Source: Flavobacterium sp. ASV13
GTDB taxonomy: Bacteria > Bacteroidota > Bacteroidia > Flavobacteriales > Flavobacteriaceae
Direction: 5' to 3'
Length of the DNA stretch: 64,000 bases
NCBI RefSeq assembly: GCF_000745775.1
Contig: NZ_JQJY01000003.1
Coordinates: forward strand, 372,001-436,000
The notes under the pieces: generated by a model
Seen by the model: only the letters and a program-made list of their open reading frames with translations
Database searches by the model: none
Told to the model about the DNA's origin: nothing
Translations under genes and position numbers: made by a program
Shown: positions 62,823-64,000 of the stretch, piece by piece
Position numbering within the stretch: the first letter of the stretch is position 1
Layout of the letters: every line of letters starts with the position of its first letter

Positions 62823-63701
62823 ATGACAACAGATATTATAGAATTGAATGACTTTATTGTTTTAATCGAACAATCGAATACGACAAAAACTATAGTTCAG
62901 AAATGCGAAATCGACGGCGACGCAGTTGGCTTTGCTTTTTATGGATCTGGCAATGTCGAACTGGAAATCAAACACAATAATCAGACAAAGTATTTGATGA
63001 ATACGACCGGTTTGGCGATTTGTTTTTTCGGAAATCAAAAAGTAGAATTCTCACATAAAATTGAACCCGACAAACCTTTGCAATCCATCAGTATTTTTAC
63101 AAAACCAAAACATTTAAATTCGCTACCTGAGGCCGAAAAAGAGATTTTTGAAAAACACCTTCCAGAATTATTAAATCCGAAGGAACATTTTGTAAAAGGT
63201 CCATCCTATTATATGACGCTCGATATGCAATTGGCGGTTCAAAAAATCTTCAATACAACCTATACAGGAAATACTCGATTATTGTTTTTACAAAGTCAGG
63301 TCAACGAACTTTTGGCACATTTTTTTGCTCTTTTGAGTACCGATGCAAAAATTGACTTTTCGGAAATCGACAAAAATAAATTATACAAAGCGAAAGAAAT
63401 TGTTACAACGCATTATTCTAAACCGCCTTCAATCACTCAATTATCGCAAATGGTTGGATTGAACAGCAATAAATTAAAAAAGAATTTCAAAGAACTTTTT
63501 GGCATTCCGGTTTTCAAATATGTTCAGGAAGAACGACTTCATAAAGCGTATGAGTTGCTCCGCGAAAGCGAAAAAACGGTTCAGGAAGCGGCTTGGGAAG
63601 TTGGTTATGAAAGTTTGAGCTCTTTCTCGAATGCTTTTCATAAAAAATTCGGAATGCGCCCGAATGAAGTTCGGCTTCAATTCCTTTCAAACAAATCATA
63701 A
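62823..63701 (+). CDS. AraC family transcriptional regulator
   Basis: A 292-residue regulator. The N-terminal about 180 residues are a beta-rich sensor-like region without a clear family match. The C-terminal AraC-type double helix-turn-helix (about 190-290) includes TQLSQMVGLNSNKLKKNFKELFG and EAAWEVGYESLSSFSNAFHKKFGMRPNEVR. It is divergent from nrdB and 71 bp ahead of an NmrA-like gene on the same strand, which it may control (inference). Confidence 0.88.
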   Translation: MTTDIIELNDFIVLIEQSNTTKTIVQKCEIDGDAVGFAFYGSGNVELEIKHNNQTKYLMNTTGLAICFFGNQKVEFSHKIEPDKPLQSISIFTKPKHLNSLPEAEKEIFEKHLPELLNPKEHFVKGPSYYMTLDMQLAVQKIFNTTYTGNTRLLFLQSQVNELLAHFFALLSTDAKIDFSEIDKNKLYKAKEIVTTHYSKPPSITQLSQMVGLNSNKLKKNFKELFGIPVFKYVQEERLHKAYELLRESEKTVQEAAWEVGYESLSSFSNAFHKKFGMRPNEVRLQFLSNKS

Positions 63702-63772
63702 TTCTTTTGCGACAAATGTTTCGTTTTTAATCTAATCAACTTTGTATCAGTAATCATTTAAAGAATATTGAT

Positions 63773-64000
63773 ATGAGCAAAAAGAAAATTTTAGTTTTGG
63801 GTTCCAATGGGAAAACAGGACGCAGAGTAATTGAAAGATTGAAAAATAATTCAGACGTTGAAGTTCGTTTGGGTTCACGATCTGAAAAAGTTCCTTTTGA
63901 TTGGGAAAATCCAGAAACCTGGAAAAATGTGCTGAAAGATATTGAAGTTGTTTACATCACATTTCAGCCTGATTTAGCCATTCCTTCGGCAGTTGAGGCA
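63773..64000 (+). CDS. NmrA-like NAD(P)-binding protein, N-terminal part (cut by window end)
   Basis: Seventy-six codons from the ATG at 63773 to the window end. The start MSKKKILVLGSNGKTGRRVIERL has the GxxGxxG dinucleotide loop and the rest fits NmrA/NAD(P)H-binding oxidoreductases, which often act on quinones or sense redox state. It is preceded on the same strand by the AraC regulator. Confidence 0.8.
   Translation, partial: MSKKKILVLGSNGKTGRRVIERLKNNSDVEVRLGSRSEKVPFDWENPETWKNVLKDIEVVYITFQPDLAIPSAVEA

Noticed and set aside
1..64000. CRISPR array, tRNA or rRNA genes, insertion sequence or prophage genes
   Set aside because: No regular repeat-spacer unit, cloverleaf, conserved rRNA segment, transposase or phage protein was recognised.

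Overview
The window looks like a chromosomal segment of a Flavobacterium-like member of the Bacteroidota. Signs are the low G+C, two SusC/SusD pairs, TAnnTTTG-type -7 elements (TATATTTG recurs), AT-rich leaders without clear Shine-Dalgarno sites, many lipoprotein signals, and protein architectures typical of the phylum (NagB-LmbE and GH3-serine hydrolase fusions, FecR/ECF pairs). No tRNA, rRNA, CRISPR array, insertion sequence or phage gene was recognised.

Layout. (1) 1-9.8 kb, general functions: the tail of a DJ-1/PfpI protein next to an Old Yellow Enzyme reductase, a Crp/Fnr regulator, a small 2TM protein, two NAD(P)-fold proteins, a propeller-type sensor histidine kinase with a convergent LuxR-type response regulator, and a BtuB-like TonB receptor. 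(2) 9.9-38.6 kb, a large amino-sugar cluster best read as a peptidoglycan (MurNAc/GlcNAc) salvage locus. It holds two NamZ exo-muramidases, a serine hydrolase, a GH20 hexosaminidase, a GHL10 glycosidase, an esterase, a D-lactate dehydrogenase-like flavo/iron-sulfur protein, NagB-LmbE, a DeoR regulator, SusC/SusD, the MurQ etherase, a sodium:solute symporter, a NagZ-serine hydrolase fusion lipoprotein, a NagX-like acetyltransferase and NagA. (3) 38.8-59.2 kb, a second SusC/SusD locus under an ECF sigma/FecR pair. It is combined with thioredoxin-fold proteins, a DsbD-type electron importer, a double-DTG aspartyl protease with PDZ domain, an HExxH lipoprotein and an M16 peptidase. (4) 59.6-62.3 kb, nrdA-nrdB preceded by a cluster of TTATCAACA repeats. 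(5) 62.8-64 kb, an AraC regulator and the start of an NmrA-like gene.

How the genes fit together. In region 2, extracytoplasmic enzymes (NamZ, GH20, lipoprotein NagZ, serine hydrolases) would trim murein fragments brought in by SusCD, and the symporter would move the sugars across the inner membrane. After phosphorylation, MurQ would split MurNAc-6-P into GlcNAc-6-P and D-lactate. NagA and NagB would feed the sugar to fructose-6-P, and the flavo/iron-sulfur enzyme would oxidise the D-lactate. No sugar kinase is seen in the window, so that step must be supplied elsewhere. A 19-bp sequence repeated upstream of nagB and in the deoR-susC intergenic region is a candidate DeoR operator. In region 3, the gene content suggests import and breakdown of a peptide or protein substrate, possibly disulfide-containing; this is inference.
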